From Rhodobacterales bacterium (lineage in GTDB: Bacteria; Pseudomonadota; Alphaproteobacteria; Rhodobacterales; Rhodobacteraceae): a DNA stretch of 42,233 nucleotides. The stretch covers positions 1 through 42,233 of the forward strand of contig PDOZ01000013.1 in the NCBI GenBank assembly GCA_002747325.1, read 5' to 3'. Position 1 is the stretch's first letter. Each line of letters starts with the position of its first letter. Positions 39,665-42,233 of the stretch are shown in pieces. The translations under genes were made by a program, and so were the position numbers. The notes beneath the pieces are model-generated. The model was not told the origin of the DNA. It saw nothing but the letters and a program-made list of their open reading frames with translations, and did no database searches.

Positions 39665-41031
39665 ACGCCGCAACGAGGAACAGGATTTTGGTGGTCGAGG
39701 ACGACCAGAGCCTCAACCGCCTGCTGATCGCCCATCTGAGCCAGTTGGGTCACGATGTGCGCGGGGTCGGCACCGGGGCCGAGGCGCGTGAAGAGATTGC
39801 GCGGGCCTGCCCGGACCTGATCCTGCTCGACGTGCGCCTGCCCGATTGCGACGGGCTGGACCTGCTGACGGATTTTTCGCAACACGCGCCGGTGATCGTG
39901 GTCACGGCCCATGCGCTGGTGGAACAGGCAGTCGGGGCGGTGCATGCGGGCGCGTCGGATTACCTCGTCAAACCGATCAGTTTCGAGAAACTGCAAATCG
40001 CCATCAACCGGGCGCTGGAAACGGCGGAACTGAAACGGGATGTGAAATACTGGCAGGGTCAGGCGCGGCGCAGCAAATCCGAAATGCTGGTCGGCGAAAG
40101 CCCGGCCCTGATCGAATTGCGTCGCCAGATCGACCTGTTTGCCGCCGCCGACACGCCGGTTCTGATCAAGGGCGCGGGCGGGACCGGCAAGGAATTGATC
40201 GCGCGCACGCTGCATGAAGCCTCGCCGCGCGCGGATCGCCGCTTTGTGCCGCTGGATTGTGACCCGTCGCAGGAAAACAGCTTTGTTGCCGAACTGTTTG
40301 GCCACGAAGCGGGCGCCGTGACCGGGGCCGCCGCGCCGCAGGAAGGGCTGATCGAACTCGCCGCCGGGGGCACCCTGTTTCTGCGCGACATCGCCGACCT
40401 GTCGCTTGCCATGCAGGACCGGCTGCTGCGTGTGCTGGAAAGCGGGCGGTTTCGCCGCTTGGGCGGCGGGGCCGACATCGCCGCCGAGGCGCGCATCATC
40501 GTCGCTACGCAGCATGATTTGCAAAAACGGGTTCAGGAAAAACGCTTCCGCGCCGAACTGTTTTTCTACCTTAACGCCTTTCAAATCGAAATCCCGCCGC
40601 TCCGGCATCGCCCCGAAGACATCCCGGCGCTGGCGCAGTTTTTCCTGCAAAACCGGGGTTTTCAGAAACAAGCGAACAAGGCGCTGACCCCGGAGGCGCT
40701 ACAGCTGTTGCAGCGCTATGACTGGCCCGGCAATGTCCGCGAATTGCGCAACGCCATCGAACGCAGCGTCATCGTATCCGGCCCCGAGCCAGAAATCTGC
40801 CCCGAACACCTGTCCCTGCCACTAGCGCCGGGCGATGCAGACGCGCGGTTTGGCGGCAATCCAGCTGGCGTCACGCTGCGCTTTGACCATGAGCCCACCA
40901 TGGACGAACTGCGCGCCAGCTACCTGCGCCTGCTGCTCGAGCGCCACAACGGCAACCGCAGCAAAGTGGCCAGCGTCCTCGGGATCAGCGAACGCAATAC
41001 CTACCGCTTGATTCCGCGTCTGTTGTCCTGA
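39661..41031 (+). CDS. NtrC-family response regulator with altered AAA+ motifs
   Basis: 456 residues. The receiver has Asp57 (LILLDVRLP), acidic Glu13-Asp15 and Lys104, so it should be phosphorylated by the upstream kinase. The central AAA+ domain keeps Walker A GAGGTGKE (171-178), but Walker B reads GGTLFLRDI (Arg242-Asp243 in place of Asp-Glu), and the sigma-54 contact loop is GAVTGA (218-223) not GAFTGA. A Fis-type helix-turn-helix ends it (GNRSKVASVLGISERNTYRL). Loss of the Walker B Asp predicts poor ATP hydrolysis, so it may not act as a classical sigma-54 activator. Candidate sites are the boxes at 30282-30390. Confidence 0.9.
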   Translation: MNAATRNRILVVEDDQSLNRLLIAHLSQLGHDVRGVGTGAEAREEIARACPDLILLDVRLPDCDGLDLLTDFSQHAPVIVVTAHALVEQAVGAVHAGASDYLVKPISFEKLQIAINRALETAELKRDVKYWQGQARRSKSEMLVGESPALIELRRQIDLFAAADTPVLIKGAGGTGKELIARTLHEASPRADRRFVPLDCDPSQENSFVAELFGHEAGAVTGAAAPQEGLIELAAGGTLFLRDIADLSLAMQDRLLRVLESGRFRRLGGGADIAAEARIIVATQHDLQKRVQEKRFRAELFFYLNAFQIEIPPLRHRPEDIPALAQFFLQNRGFQKQANKALTPEALQLLQRYDWPGNVRELRNAIERSVIVSGPEPEICPEHLSLPLAPGDADARFGGNPAGVTLRFDHEPTMDELRASYLRLLLERHNGNRSKVASVLGISERNTYRLIPRLLS

Positions 41032-41126
41032 ACAGGTCCAGCCTTTAAAGCGAACCGCAAGCGCCGCGCATTCGCACCGCTTAACACCCCATTTAAAGAC
41101 CAAGCGCCGCAGGCACCGCATTGAAC

Positions 41127-41155
41127 CGGGTCCGCAGCAATACGCCGCGGACCCG
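41127..41155. terminator. Hairpin between convergent genes
   Basis: CGGGTCCGC-N11-GCGGACCCG is a perfect 9-bp stem between the regulator gene (+) and the repeat-protein gene (-), starting 7 bp after the minus-strand stop. It probably ends transcription from one or both sides, although neither flank has a long U-run. Confidence 0.6.
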
Positions 41156-41161
41156 AGTAGT

Positions 41162-42233
41162 TTACTTCACGGAGATCAGCCGGTTGCCGATCGACTTCTG
41201 GCTTCCCCCGGTGAGGTAGTGGATCAGGTATTGGCCCGCAGCGGTTGGCAGGGGCAGAGCCACCGGGTTGCCGCTGGTGACCGCAACAGAGGTTTCCACC
41301 GTCGTGGCCCCGATCTTGCGGATGGCAATTACGTCGCCCGGCGCGCCCGGTCCGGCCCAAAATACCGTAACCTGACCGCCCGCCGGACCGCTATCCGCAG
41401 CTTCCAGCGCTGCCGTGCCCGGTTCCAGCGGACCCGCGCCTGCCCCGGAGACTTTCAGAATACGACGTGCCAAGATCTTCGTTTCATCGCCATTTGCCAC
41501 ATAGCGCAGAACATAGATGCCCGGTTCGGTCGGGGCTGTCATCTCGGCAGGATTGCCGCTGCTGGCATATCTGTGTTCAACATACCTGCCCGCTTTTGAA
41601 CCCACGAGTGCGACCGTGATCGCATCTCTGTTGTTGTCCGGCCCCATCCATGTCACTTCAAACTCCGACCCGGCTGCCACGGTTTTCGGCGCCTCCAGCG
41701 CGACCGTCGGCGCCGTGCCGGTGATCGGGCGTGTGGCCAGAATTTTCTTCACATTGCCGCTCGCGACATAGCGCAGTTCATAGGTGCCCGGCTCAACCGG
41801 CATCTCCATCGTCGCGGGATTGCCGCCGCTGGTGTAGGCGTAATCAATCGCATCCCCCAGCTTTGCTCCGACCACCTCAATCGACACATAGTCGTCTTGG
41901 TTGCCCGGCCCCATCCAGGTGACCTCGATCTCGGAACCTGCGACCGCCGTTTCCGGCGCTTCCAGCGCGACCGTGGGCGCCGTGCCGGTGATCGGGCGTG
42001 TGGCCAGAATCTTCTTCACATTGCCGCTCGCGACATAGCGCAGTTCATAGGTGCCCGGCTCAACCGGCATCTCCAGCGTCGCGGGATTGCCGCCGCTGGT
42101 GTAGGCGTAATCAATCGCGTCCCCCAGCTTCGCCCCGACCACCTCAATCGACACATAGTCGTCTTGGTTGCCCGGCCCCATCCAGGTGACTTCGATCTCG
42201 GAACCTGCGACCGCCGTTTCCGGCGCTTCCAGC
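41162..42233 (-). CDS. C-terminal part of a large secreted repeat protein (VWA-associated beta-sandwich repeats)
   Basis: The coding frame is open to the right edge, so the start is missing; at least 357 residues are visible. It is built of about 89-residue units, each with ALEAPETAVAGSEIEVTWMG, DDYVSIEVVGAKLGDAIDYA, GGNPATMEMPVEPGTYELRY and VASGNVKKILATRPITGTAP. The last units diverge (MGPDNNRDAITVALVGSK; AALEAADSGPAGGQVTVFWA). There is no Cys and the composition is acidic, as in extracellular proteins. Such units occur at the C-terminus of secreted von Willebrand A-type proteins in roseobacters, as I recall; the VWA part would lie beyond the window. Function unknown, adhesion or envelope binding plausible. 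Confidence 0.75.
   Translation of the reverse strand, partial: LEAPETAVAGSEIEVTWMGPGNQDDYVSIEVVGAKLGDAIDYAYTSGGNPATLEMPVEPGTYELRYVASGNVKKILATRPITGTAPTVALEAPETAVAGSEIEVTWMGPGNQDDYVSIEVVGAKLGDAIDYAYTSGGNPATMEMPVEPGTYELRYVASGNVKKILATRPITGTAPTVALEAPKTVAAGSEFEVTWMGPDNNRDAITVALVGSKAGRYVEHRYASSGNPAEMTAPTEPGIYVLRYVANGDETKILARRILKVSGAGAGPLEPGTAALEAADSGPAGGQVTVFWAGPGAPGDVIAIRKIGATTVETSVAVTSGNPVALPLPTAAGQYLIHYLTGGSQKSIGNRLISVK
41700..42233. repeat. 267-bp tandem DNA repeats in the repeat-protein gene
   Basis: Two full 267-bp units (41700-41966 and 41967-42233) are nearly identical, differing at scattered third positions. The array reaches the window edge, so more copies may follow. A third unit at about 41440-41699 is clearly diverged except at its right end. 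Near-identity points to recent duplication or gene conversion. Confidence 0.85.

Noticed and set aside
1..42233. CRISPR arrays, tRNA or rRNA genes
   Set aside because: No spaced direct-repeat array, cloverleaf or rRNA-like sequence was recognised. The only tandem repeats are inside the Gly-Met gene and the right-edge repeat protein gene.

Overview
The window is high-GC alphaproteobacterial DNA, most likely from a member of the Rhodobacterales (roseobacter group). Three things point there: the overall gene content, two exact CtrA-type boxes, and a tryptophan-to-anthranilate-to-CoA catabolic operon. No tRNA, rRNA or CRISPR was seen.

Left part, 1 to 10.2 kb. The edge holds the 3' end of an IS5-family transposase. 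An exopolysaccharide block follows: a Wzc/GumC-like chain-length regulator with tyrosine kinase domain, a PPP-type phosphatase, an O-antigen ligase/polymerase and an anchored unknown (minus strand); a small secreted Cys protein; a ClpP-like periplasmic protein; then an ExoY-like priming glycosyltransferase and the two GDP-mannose enzymes ManB and ManC (plus strand). Exact CtrA consensus sites (TTAA-N7-TTAAC) lie before two of the transcription units. The block is bracketed by a perfect 15-bp inverted repeat resembling the inferred IS end.

10.2 to 17.7 kb, all minus strand. A YnjB-YnjC-YnjD-like ABC importer with a YnjF-like CDP-alcohol phosphatidyltransferase, a 2-hydroxyacid dehydrogenase, a CsaA-like protein, ProC, a YbjN protein and a DUF1127 protein. 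A 115-bp palindromic repeat before proC recurs at 5690 and, diverged and inverted, at 198. Its arms covary between copies.

17.8 to 29 kb. A tightly overlapping minus-strand operon of eleven genes takes tryptophan through kynurenine and anthranilate into the aerobic 2-aminobenzoyl-CoA pathway: ACMR-like monooxygenase/reductase, SDR, MarR regulator, enoyl-CoA hydratase, acyl-CoA dehydrogenase, CoA ligase, KynA, KynU, a lone Lrp/AsnC effector domain, a thioesterase and RidA. The missing formamidase step is supplied by a divergent HGGYW-type arylformamidase. A perfect 20-bp palindrome between the two units overlaps both predicted -35 elements and is the likely MarR operator.

29 to 41 kb. This is the most interesting region: a dedicated respiratory module. 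It contains an Mrp-type Fe-S carrier, a small secreted protein, a secreted protein with twenty Gly-Met-X triplets, a membrane-anchored hexaheme cytochrome c, a Tat-exported DmsA-like molybdoenzyme with an unusual Cys-Cys-His-Cys cluster motif, a DmsB-like four-cluster subunit, a TorD-type chaperone, a ferredoxin/zinc-ribbon protein, a sensor kinase with a periplasmic CXXCH motif, and an NtrC-like regulator whose Walker B and GAFTGA motifs are altered. There is no DmsC membrane subunit, so electrons are expected to pass through the cytochrome. Three helically phased TGNCA-N3-TGNCA boxes precede the operon. The substrate cannot be read from the sequence.

The right edge holds the C-terminal end of a large secreted repeat protein, built of 89-residue units that are nearly identical at DNA level and running off the window.
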